Shown here: positions 57,978 through 64,000 of the stretch, piece by piece
Layout: every line of letters begins with the position of its first letter
Numbering within the stretch: the stretch's first letter is position 1
Source: CATOSP01 sp965197545
GTDB taxonomy: Bacteria; Chloroflexota; Dehalococcoidia; Lucifugimonadales; UBA3495
Length of the DNA: 64,000 bases
Assembly: GCA_965197545.1 (NCBI GenBank)
Contig: CBDANJ010000008.1
Span: forward strand, 868,001-932,000
Direction of reading: 5' to 3'
The notes under the pieces: generated by a model
What the model saw: the letters and a program-made list of their open reading frames with translations, nothing else
Databases searched by the model: none
What the model was told of the DNA's origin: nothing
Program-made: the position numbers and the translations under genes

Positions 57978-58456
57978 CCCACTCTCTGTTCCTGCAGGAA
58001 GTCCTAATCAGGCACCAAGATGGCTGCGTCGTAGACCGATGTGAGGACCAGGGTTGTGAACTGGTGCTGGACGGCTTTGACCCGGACCTGCTTGCCATAG
58101 TTGGAGGTACGAACTACCAGGCAAAGCATCGCTTTACCGAGAGGCTTTGCGACTTCATCGTCTTTGGCGACGACGGGCAGTGCTTTGTTTGCGCCGCGGA
58201 GTTGAAGGGAGGAGGGAATTTTCGGCCGAACCAGGCTTTCGATCAAATTCAGAATGGCCTCAACGTCGCTGATGATAACGTTGGAAAACACACTATAGAT
58301 TCTTGGTTTCCACTTCTTCTTTACGGCGGGCAAATCCGGCCATGGCGGAAGTTCCGGTTTTTCCTGGCCAATCAGGTTGAGTTCCGAGGGGAGAGGAAAA
58401 CGATTCAAGCCGAGCCTTGTGGCAGCGTACTCAAGCCAATTCTGAGACCCGATTAG
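57974..58456 (+). CDS. PD-(D/E)XK-like nuclease partner of the ATPase
   Basis: 160 residues; starts with GTG in a GTGA overlap with the ATPase stop, so expression is coupled. The centre has CDFIVFGDDGQCFVCAAELK with Asp60, Glu76 and Lys78, the D-x-E-x-K arrangement of the PD-(D/E)XK nuclease fold, followed by a QAFDQIQNGL helix. The rest is Trp/Arg-rich near the end (RPWRKFRFF). The motif is a single line and might also fit other folds, so the nuclease call is an inference. It is distinct from the HNH subunit of Septu and the DUF4435 subunit of PARIS. Family not named. Confidence 0.7.
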   Translation: MTHSLFLQEVLIRHQDGCVVDRCEDQGCELVLDGFDPDLLAIVGGTNYQAKHRFTERLCDFIVFGDDGQCFVCAAELKGGGNFRPNQAFDQIQNGLNVADDNVGKHTIDSWFPLLLYGGQIRPWRKFRFFLANQVEFRGERKTIQAEPCGSVLKPILRPD

Positions 58457-58501
58457 GAGTCCCCAGACCATCCACTCGTGTCAACACTGCAGGAGGATGC
58501 A

Positions 58502-60199
58502 ATGACCACACCCCACGGCATCAATTACGAGTCCAACCGGCCCGTGGTTATGGGCCGGAACGGGATGGTCTCATCCGGCCACCCCCTCGCCTCACAAGCC
58601 GGGATTCATGCGCTTCAGCTAGGAGGCAACGCGGTCGACGCCGCCATCGCCACCGCTGCGGCCTTGAATGTCGTGGAGCCTCTCATGTCCGGCATCGGCG
58701 GCGACGGTTTCATCATGATCTACCGGAAGGATGAGGACCGGATCGACATCTGCAACGGCACCGGCGCGGCCCCTTACGCCGCCACCCGGGAACGTTACCT
58801 GCCCCAGGGCATCCCGGCCAAGGGCATCCTCTCGGTCTCCGTGCCAGGCCTGCTGGATAGCTGGCTTTCCGCCCACCAGAAATACGGGCTGCTGTCCCTG
58901 GGCCAGGTATTCGCACCGGCCATCGATCTGGCCGCCAACGGCTTCCCCACCAGCCACGTCCTGGCGAGGTCCATCGCTTCGGACCCGTTGCTATGCTCCT
59001 TCCCCACTTCGAGAGCGGTGTTTACCAGGGACGGCCGCCCTCTGCGTGGAGGAGAAATGATTTTCCAGAAAGACCTTGCCCGCACCTTTGAGGCCATCGT
59101 CAATGGCGGGGCGGACGCTTTTTACCGGGGCGAAATCGCGGGCTCCATCGTGAAATTCAGCGAGGAGCAGGGCGGCATCCTAACCCTGCGCGACCTGGAC
59201 GACTTCCACGCCAGGTGGCAAGAACCCATCTCCACCACCTACCGGGATTACGGCGTATATGAGGCCCCTCCCAACTCCAGCGGACACATTTTGCTCCAGG
59301 AACTAAACATGATGGAGCAATTCGACCTGGCGTCGCTTGGTTGCAACACCGCCGAGGCCATCCACCTGATGGTGGAGGCCAAGAAGCTGGCCTTCGCCGA
59401 CCGGGAAGCCTACGTGGCCGACCCCGATTACGTCGATGTTCCTGTTGCCGGTCTATTGGACAAGGAATACGCAAAGCAGCGGGCACGGCTTATCGCTCCG
59501 GACCGCGCCGCTATCGACGTCCCTCCCGGAGACCCCTGGCCGTTCCAGGAAGGCGCAGCGGGCAGACGGGCGGTTGCCGGAACCGGTGTGGCCAGCGAAG
59601 AGGAAGACACTACCTGCTTCGCCGTGGTGGACCGCTGGGGTAACGCGGTCTGCCAACTACAGAGTATCCAGAGCGCCTGGGGCTCCAGCATCATCGCGGG
59701 CGACACTGGAGTCCTGCTCAACAACCGGATGACATATTGGCACCTGGAAGCGGACCACGTGGACTGCCTTCAGCCTGGGAAGCGCGTCCGCCACACCATG
59801 AACCCGGTGATGGTGTTCAAAGAAGGACCTCAGCGCCAGCTAATTCTGGTCTGCGGCACACCCGGCGCGGATACACAGGTTCAGACCAACATGCAGGTCA
59901 TAACCCACGTGTTGGACTTCGGGATGACCGTGGCCGAGGCAGTGGAAGCTCCTCGTTGGCGCAACACCCACAGCCCCACCGAGTCCAATTTCCCTCACGT
60001 ATGCGAGAATGCATTGCACGTGGAGAGCCGTTTCTTTCCGAAGGTACGGGAGGAGCTGGCCCGCCGAGGCCACCACCTGAATGTGATGGGTCCCTGGGCC
60101 GCCTCCGGCAGCGAAGTGATGATTCAGGTGGACCCTGAAACCGGGGCGCTCCACGGAGCAGCCGACCCACGGCGCGACGGTTATACGGTAGGATATTAA
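58502..60199 (+). CDS. Gamma-glutamyltransferase-family protein
   Basis: A 565-residue Ntn hydrolase that cuts itself before a Thr. ATG 58502 has AGGAGG upstream (a GTG eight codons earlier is in frame). The nucleophile is Thr370 in EEEDTTCFAVVDRWGNAV, where classic GGT reads TTHYSVVD. Other marks: SSGHPLASQAGIHALQLGGN near 24, FHARWQEPISTTYRD, GSSIIAGDTGVLLNNRM and the substrate loop region. No signal peptide, so it may act in the cytoplasm on gamma-glutamyl or similar amides. It is not linked to glutathione genes. MITE copy D begins at its stop codon. Confidence 0.88.
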   Translation: MTTPHGINYESNRPVVMGRNGMVSSGHPLASQAGIHALQLGGNAVDAAIATAAALNVVEPLMSGIGGDGFIMIYRKDEDRIDICNGTGAAPYAATRERYLPQGIPAKGILSVSVPGLLDSWLSAHQKYGLLSLGQVFAPAIDLAANGFPTSHVLARSIASDPLLCSFPTSRAVFTRDGRPLRGGEMIFQKDLARTFEAIVNGGADAFYRGEIAGSIVKFSEEQGGILTLRDLDDFHARWQEPISTTYRDYGVYEAPPNSSGHILLQELNMMEQFDLASLGCNTAEAIHLMVEAKKLAFADREAYVADPDYVDVPVAGLLDKEYAKQRARLIAPDRAAIDVPPGDPWPFQEGAAGRRAVAGTGVASEEEDTTCFAVVDRWGNAVCQLQSIQSAWGSSIIAGDTGVLLNNRMTYWHLEADHVDCLQPGKRVRHTMNPVMVFKEGPQRQLILVCGTPGADTQVQTNMQVITHVLDFGMTVAEAVEAPRWRNTHSPTESNFPHVCENALHVESRFFPKVREELARRGHHLNVMGPWAASGSEVMIQVDPETGALHGAADPRRDGYTVGY

Positions 60200-60300
60200 G
60201 AAACTATCTTAAAACTGAACGAACGGGCTTGGGCAGAGGGGAAATCCCCCTTTCGCAAAAGGGTGAGACATTGGGGAAGCCTCGTTTTGAGATAGTTGCT
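60200..60300 (+). mobile_element. MITE, copy D (at the GGT gene stop)
   Basis: About 100 bp; ends CTATCTTAAAAC (60204-60215) and GTTTTGAGATAG (60284-60295). It lies directly after the TAA stop (60197-60199) of the gamma-glutamyltransferase gene. Slightly diverged (one base in the left end, hairpin shortened). Confidence 0.78.
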
Positions 60301-60375
60301 AACTGGCACGAGTGTGCCTGATGAGCTAGCGTAGAATTCCAGACCGCACTGATTCAGGTCTGAGCGAAGGGAGCC

Positions 60376-60699
60376 ATGACACCGGAATTGATTGGCATTC
60401 TCACCGTAGGCATCGCAGTAGTGGGCGTGCTTTTGGTCCTGGCCCGCATGGTCATGGACACGTCCAAGCGCATGGAGCAACGATTCGACCGGATGGAAAC
60501 CCGAATAGGAGCTTTGGAAACCCGAATAGGAGCTTTGGAAACCCGTATGACAGTCCTGGAGCAACGGCAATCCGCGCTGGAGACTCGGATGGACCGCATG
60601 GAGGACCAAATGAAGGCCCAGGGAGAACGGCTAGCCCGGCTGGATGGTATGTTGGACGGTCTGCGGGAGGCGATGTTCGGACGCGCCTCTCAGGCGTAG
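60376..60699 (+). CDS. Membrane-anchored coiled-coil protein
   Basis: 107 residues: an N-terminal membrane helix (ELIGILTVGIAVVGVLLVLA) then a heptad coiled coil (MEQRFDRMETRIGALETRIG and on to about 95). A 21-bp unit is repeated twice exactly (60496-60516, 60517-60537) plus a third part, giving ETRIGAL units. Such proteins are common beside unrelated genes and have no known enzyme role. ATG 60376 has GAAGGGAG upstream. Confidence 0.7.
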   Translation: MTPELIGILTVGIAVVGVLLVLARMVMDTSKRMEQRFDRMETRIGALETRIGALETRMTVLEQRQSALETRMDRMEDQMKAQGERLARLDGMLDGLREAMFGRASQA

Positions 60700-60800
60700 T
60701 CAGCCGCACCTGGGTTGGTCATACTAGGACAGTCCGTTCATAGGGTACTCATAAAGTAAGAGCCGACGGCCGGGGGCCTGAAGCCAGGAAAGGTTCATCC

Positions 60801-61277
60801 ATGCAGATACCGGGTCACAAACGAAGCCAGCAACCCGACGATTGCGGCAACCGAGGCGGCGTCTTCGCCGAGGCCGTTAGGGACGGTCAGATGGAGCTGG
60901 CTTGGTCGATGCTCTCCAAGGAGACCCGTGGAATGCGGATCGGAGTCTGGGCCACCCGTAACGACATAGATATGCAGGTTGCGTACCGGGCCGCTTACGA
61001 TTCCGGCCACCCAAGCAGGTCCGACCTGTTGGAGGACTTCCGCACGACAGTGCTTCGGCTCTGGCCCCTGGAAGATCTGACCGACCTGGGGGTCGCGCCG
61101 ACGAATTACGTCGACGACCAACACGCGTTCGTATTCCTGCCCTTCGGGGTAACCAACGACGTGGACAGGGTCGCCCGCCGGAGGCTCATGTCCGGCCTGA
61201 TTATCCCGATGTTGCTGGAAGAAGGGGAGTGGCGGGTCGACTTGCCCGGCTGGCGTTACCTGGAAGTGAGCAACTGA
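60801..61277 (+). CDS. Small protein with possible NTF2-like fold, unknown
   Basis: 158 residues. Features: FAEAVRDGQMELAWSMLSKE near residue 22, a pattern seen at the start of NTF2-like or DUF4878-like modules, then strands (AFVFLPFGVTNDVDRV and, at the end, GEWRVDLPGWRYLEV). The ending 'EGEWRVDLP' also fits NTF2-like domains. Not assigned to a family. AGGAAAGG lies just upstream of ATG 60801. It is followed by an HNH gene after a gap of 12 bases, probably in the same operon. Confidence 0.5.
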   Translation: MQIPGHKRSQQPDDCGNRGGVFAEAVRDGQMELAWSMLSKETRGMRIGVWATRNDIDMQVAYRAAYDSGHPSRSDLLEDFRTTVLRLWPLEDLTDLGVAPTNYVDDQHAFVFLPFGVTNDVDRVARRRLMSGLIIPMLLEEGEWRVDLPGWRYLEVSN

Positions 61278-61289
61278 GGTTAGCCTTCC

Positions 61290-61619
61290 GTGTCCAGAAA
61301 CCGCGCCCGCAAAGACTCCATGCCTCTGTCATTAGAGGAGTCTCAGTCCTGTGAATTGTGCCTGAGGGAGGCGGAGCGCTACACGGTACACCACCTGGTG
61401 CCCAGGGCGGAGGGTGGAAGGTTCGGCCCAAGGGCCAAGCTGTGCGCCACGTGTCACCGTCAGCTTCATGCGATGTTCACGGAAGCGACTCTGGCCAAAG
61501 AATTCAACTCCCTGGACTCGATACGCAACCACCCCGAAATGCGCAAGTATCTCAGGTGGGCGCGAAAGCAGAAAGACGGCGCGTCCTTCCGCGTCCGCCG
61601 CGCCAACGACCGCCGCTGA
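61290..61619 (+). CDS. HNH endonuclease-like protein
   Basis: 109 residues. The HNH core reads CELCLREAERYTVHHLVPRA then EGGRFGPRAKLCATCHRQLHAMF: paired CxxC motifs for structural zinc, the catalytic HH with following acidic region, and the final H in RQLH. HNH proteins of this size occur in mobile elements, repair and defence; no partner domain is present. GTG 61290 is the first start; a later ATG at 61320 is possible. The C-terminus is basic. Confidence 0.8.
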   Translation: MSRNRARKDSMPLSLEESQSCELCLREAERYTVHHLVPRAEGGRFGPRAKLCATCHRQLHAMFTEATLAKEFNSLDSIRNHPEMRKYLRWARKQKDGASFRVRRANDRR

Positions 61620-61659
61620 TAATAGGCGCCGTCTTTACTTGAATCGCCCGGCTCCTTGG

Positions 61660-63066
61660 CTAGACCGGCGGCCTTTGGTCGAACCAACGGGCGTGCTGCT
61701 CGTATGTGTAAGCGGCCCGGATCACTCCCGGCTCGTCGAAGGGCTTGCCCGCGAGTTGCATCCCCACCGGCAATCCCGCCTCGGTGAAACCGCAGGGCAC
61801 CGAAATGGCCGGTAGACCCGTCAGGTTGTAGGGCGCGGTGAAACTCGGCCCGCGCACCGTGCTGGTGGAATCATAACCTTCGAACGCCGCCGCGGGCTGG
61901 GTCATGGTCGGCGACACCAGCAGGTCGACGCGTTCCATGGTCTCGGCAACCTCCCGCTTTACCAGCTTCCGCGTCCTCTGGGCCTGTACGTAATCGCTGG
62001 CGCTAAACATCCCGCCAATGCGGAACCTCGCCCGCACCATCTCGCCAAAGTCCTGTGGCCTCGCCTTCAAGTTGGGCTCGTGGTAGGCGTAAGCCTCGCT
62101 CAGCATGATGACGACGTTGGCCGGGCGGACGTATTCCAGGCTTGGGATGGTCACCTCCTCAAGCTCCGCTCCCAACTCCTGCAACACTGCAAGTTGTTTA
62201 TCGACGATGGCGACTACTTCCTGGTTGACTCCAGGCTCGTCGCTGAAAAAAAAGTGGCGAGGCACGCCGATCCTCATGCCGCGGATGTCCTCCCGCAGGG
62301 ACAGTGAATAATCTGGCACCGGCGCCCTGCTGGTCGTCGGGTCCTTCGGGTCGTACCCGGCAATGGCCTGGAGCATGTATGCGGTGTCTTCCACCGTCCA
62401 GGTCATGGGCCCGCAATGGTCCTGGGACCAGCTAAGGGTCACCACCCCCGCGCGGCTGACCCGTCCATAGGTTGCCTTGAGGCCAACGATTCCGCAGAGG
62501 GAGGCGGGGCCGCGAATCGAACCCCCGGTGCAGGAGCCAAGAGCGCCCATGCACTGGCCCGACGCCACCGCTGAACCCGAGCCGCTGCTGGACCCGCCGG
62601 TGACGTGGGCCATGTTCCAAGGATTGCGGGCCGGGGCGAAAGGAGTGGTGAAATCGGGGCCGCCCAGGGCGAACTCGTGCATCGCCAGCTTGCCCAGCAG
62701 AATTCCTCCCGCAGCCTTCAACCTGGCAGTGGTGGTGGCGTCTTCGGTGGGCACCCGGTCTATGTCCACCCTTGATCCAGATGTCGTACGGACCCCGGCG
62801 GTGTCGTAAAGGTCTTTCAGAGCGAAGGGAATCCCGTGCATCGGACCCTTGTATTCGCCCCGGAGGATTTCAGCTTCGGCTATCCTTGCGGCGGCCAAGG
62901 CTTGCTCTTCCAGCACCAACAGAAAGGAGTGAAGCTGGTCGTCCGTGGCCTCGATCCGGCGCAAAAACGCCTGGACCAACTCCACGGGAGAAAGCTGTTG
63001 AGTGCGCAGTAGCTCGGAGGCCCGTCCTATGGTCAAAAAGTGAAGGTCTGTATTGGTCGTGGCCAT
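61660..63066 (-). CDS. Amidase signature family protein (GatA-like amidase)
   Basis: 468 residues. The Ser-cisSer-Lys triad is complete: Lys84 in FALKDLYD, the cis-Ser in the TGGSSSGSGSAVA block near 160, and Ser183 in CTGGSIRGPAS. Length is normal for stand-alone amidases. Upstream on the same strand, 67 bases away, is a 68-residue partner like AtzG/GatC, which points to an amide-hydrolysing enzyme rather than the tRNA amidotransferase (no GatB here). The amide substrate is unknown; this class cleaves aryl or acyl amides in catabolism. Confidence 0.9.
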   Translation of the reverse strand: MATTNTDLHFLTIGRASELLRTQQLSPVELVQAFLRRIEATDDQLHSFLLVLEEQALAAARIAEAEILRGEYKGPMHGIPFALKDLYDTAGVRTTSGSRVDIDRVPTEDATTTARLKAAGGILLGKLAMHEFALGGPDFTTPFAPARNPWNMAHVTGGSSSGSGSAVASGQCMGALGSCTGGSIRGPASLCGIVGLKATYGRVSRAGVVTLSWSQDHCGPMTWTVEDTAYMLQAIAGYDPKDPTTSRAPVPDYSLSLREDIRGMRIGVPRHFFFSDEPGVNQEVVAIVDKQLAVLQELGAELEEVTIPSLEYVRPANVVIMLSEAYAYHEPNLKARPQDFGEMVRARFRIGGMFSASDYVQAQRTRKLVKREVAETMERVDLLVSPTMTQPAAAFEGYDSTSTVRGPSFTAPYNLTGLPAISVPCGFTEAGLPVGMQLAGKPFDEPGVIRAAYTYEQHARWFDQRPPV

Positions 63067-63133
63067 CTCGTTACCTTCCTAAAGCATCCGAATATTGTGT
63101 TGCAGTCCTGTGGGTCTTTCGTTCGCGCGGCGA

Positions 63134-63340
63134 TTAGGTGGAAGGCCAGTCGGGATGAAAGGTCAAGGCGATCTCTTCGGGTCCAAACTCGATGGAATGG
63201 AGCGTCTTGACGTACTCAGCGTGGAGGTCATACAGGGGTTTGAGTTCAGCCAATTCTTCATCGGTCATTCCCAGACCTGCCAATTCGGCCAACGTCTTGA
63301 ACGTCTCGGCGGATACGGGTCCTTGTCCTGAGGTAGACAT
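63134..63340 (-). CDS. AtzG/GatC-like small subunit of the amidase
   Basis: 68 residues: SAETFKTLAELAGLGMTDEE then LAELKPLYDLHAEYVKTLHS. This two-helix pattern resembles GatC and the AtzG-like (DUF4089-type) partners that stabilise amidases such as AtzE. The position directly before the amidase gene on the same strand supports the pairing. Rests on pattern and context only. Confidence 0.65.
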   Translation of the reverse strand: MSTSGQGPVSAETFKTLAELAGLGMTDEELAELKPLYDLHAEYVKTLHSIEFGPEEIALTFHPDWPST

Positions 63341-63698
63341 GGCGCTGCGTCCTCCTGAATGTGCGGCGGCTCACAATCGATCCCGCCGGAGAGCCGCCCT
63401 TGGACTTCACTGGTCGCGGCAAATTATACACCGTGCCAAACATAATGAGCACATCTGGCATTTGTTGCGGCCCCGGCCAACTTCTCGTCGTTCCAGCGAA
63501 TGCTGGAACCCAGAGATGTCTGGGGCCCAGGACCAGTCCTGGCCGGTGGCGTTCCTTGATTCCAGCCCAGGGCCGTAGTAACGGGGAGGAGTGTAATGTG
63601 GTGGGATTGACTGCCCGCGACGCTGGGCGCCAAGGATTTGAGCCGGAAGGGGACTCCAATTACCCGCATTCGCAATAGACTGCGTCCACATAGCCCTA
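63341..63698. other. Intergenic region with a small hairpin repeat
   Basis: No gene is seen. GTTCCAGC/GCTGGAAC (63490-63509) forms an 8-bp stem around GAAT, of a type common in REP-like repeats. Confidence 0.45.
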
Positions 63699-63707
63699 TG
63701 GTATACT
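63699..63707 (+). promoter_or_regulatory. Extended -10 promoter of mobA, possibly leaderless
   Basis: TGGTATACT (TG-n plus TATACT) ends seven bases before ATG 63714, so transcription would start at or next to the A of the start codon; there is no ribosome site. Confidence 0.55.
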
Positions 63708-63713
63708 CTCGCC

Positions 63714-64000
63714 ATGTCTTCTGAGTCTAATCAGGCTAAGACGGGTCTATCACGGAAGGATTCCGCCGCCGGAGGTATCTCTGAGGCCCGGACATCGTGC
63801 GTAGTCTTGGCTGGGGGTCAAAGCCGCAGGTTGGGACGCGACAAGGCGGTCGAACCCATCGGAGGCCAACCGCTCATCAAGAGAGTGTTCCAACGAGCAG
63901 GATCGCTTTGCGAAGAAGTGCTGGTCGTCGTGGCCGACGAAGCCCGCGGAGGAGCCCTTCCCCTGGAAGCGGGATGCCGCGTTGTCTTGGACCGCTATCC
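63714..64000 (+). CDS. mobA: Molybdenum cofactor guanylyltransferase, N-terminal part (runs off the window)
   Basis: The visible 95 residues have a 30-residue polar lead, then CVVLAGGQSRRLGRDKAVEP and IGGQPLIKRV, the MobA/NTP-transferase signature (LAGG-x-SRR-x-G-x-DK with the Lys that binds the nucleotide). MobA adds GMP to molybdopterin. The reading frame stays open to the window end. The promoter sits directly before the ATG. A nucleotidyltransferase of the GlmU/IspD kind is less likely, given the DKA motif. Confidence 0.8.
   Translation, partial: MSSESNQAKTGLSRKDSAAGGISEARTSCVVLAGGQSRRLGRDKAVEPIGGQPLIKRVFQRAGSLCEEVLVVVADEARGGALPLEAGCRVVLDRY

Overview
The window is GC-rich bacterial chromosome. 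Most genes sit behind clear AAGGAG-type ribosome sites, and several promoters have an extended -10 box. The gene content fits an aerobic heterotroph of the Chloroflexota, most like the SAR202/Dehalococcoidia lineage: an enolase-superfamily dehydratase, a luciferase-like flavin oxidoreductase, a CaiB/BaiF CoA-transferase, paired MaoC/FAS1-like dehydratases, SMP-30 lactonases, a sarcosine-oxidase relative and family-5 peptide ABC transporters. This placement is an inference from family content; there is no rRNA or marker gene in the window.

Layout. 1-5955: class IV aminotransferase, orphan HicB, a catabolic run (SMP-30, sarcosine oxidase-like, enolase superfamily) and a PAC2 protein. 6061-9906: peptide-type ABC substrate-binding protein and two permeases, with a small inverted-repeat element between the permeases. 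9958-13253: endonuclease III, argC, tRNA-Glu, arylsulfotransferase-like protein. 13365-16005: a decayed island holding a serine-protease-like gene cut by a MITE, a broken IS5-like element with a 9-bp tandem array, the first 52 codons of a tyrosine recombinase and the 3' part of a tRNA-Gln. 16310-24776: ThDP enzyme, a complete IS4-like insertion sequence, amidohydrolase and comEA-comEC. 24834-29164: a second substrate-binding protein divergent from the two ABC ATPases. 29564-33080: two dehydratase paralogues and three tRNAs. 33092-36972: Nudix, YtxH-like, tag and a Pro/Thr-rich lipoprotein, with two copies of a ~0.4-kb repeat element. 37157-43474: CoA-transferase, SDR, flavin oxidoreductase, HEPN-like protein, penicillin acylase. 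44005-49364: pncC-like, rhomboid, tlyA, a UGSC-type gene with an in-frame TGA and a SECIS-like hairpin, and an SMP-30 gene ending in a 9-bp tandem array. 49888-53855: an isolated HK97-type capsid cassette. 54776-64000: an unknown protein, a Cys/Gly-tailed A-type Fe-S protein, an AAA ATPase overlapping a PD-(D/E)XK-like protein (candidate defence pair), gamma-glutamyltransferase, HNH protein, amidase with a small partner, and the start of mobA.

The most notable items are the probable selenoprotein (46047-47693), read by annotation rules as two genes; the ATPase/nuclease-like pair (56460-58456); the capsid cassette without visible terminase, portal or tail; and a MITE family with four copies in one orientation, two of them lying directly on stop codons of host genes.

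Functionally, many enzymes look catabolic (lactones, N-methyl amines, sugar acids, amides, gamma-glutamyl compounds), fed by peptide-type ABC importers whose permeases and ATPases lie about 18 kb apart. Repeats and insertion sequences are frequent, and several genes are broken by them.
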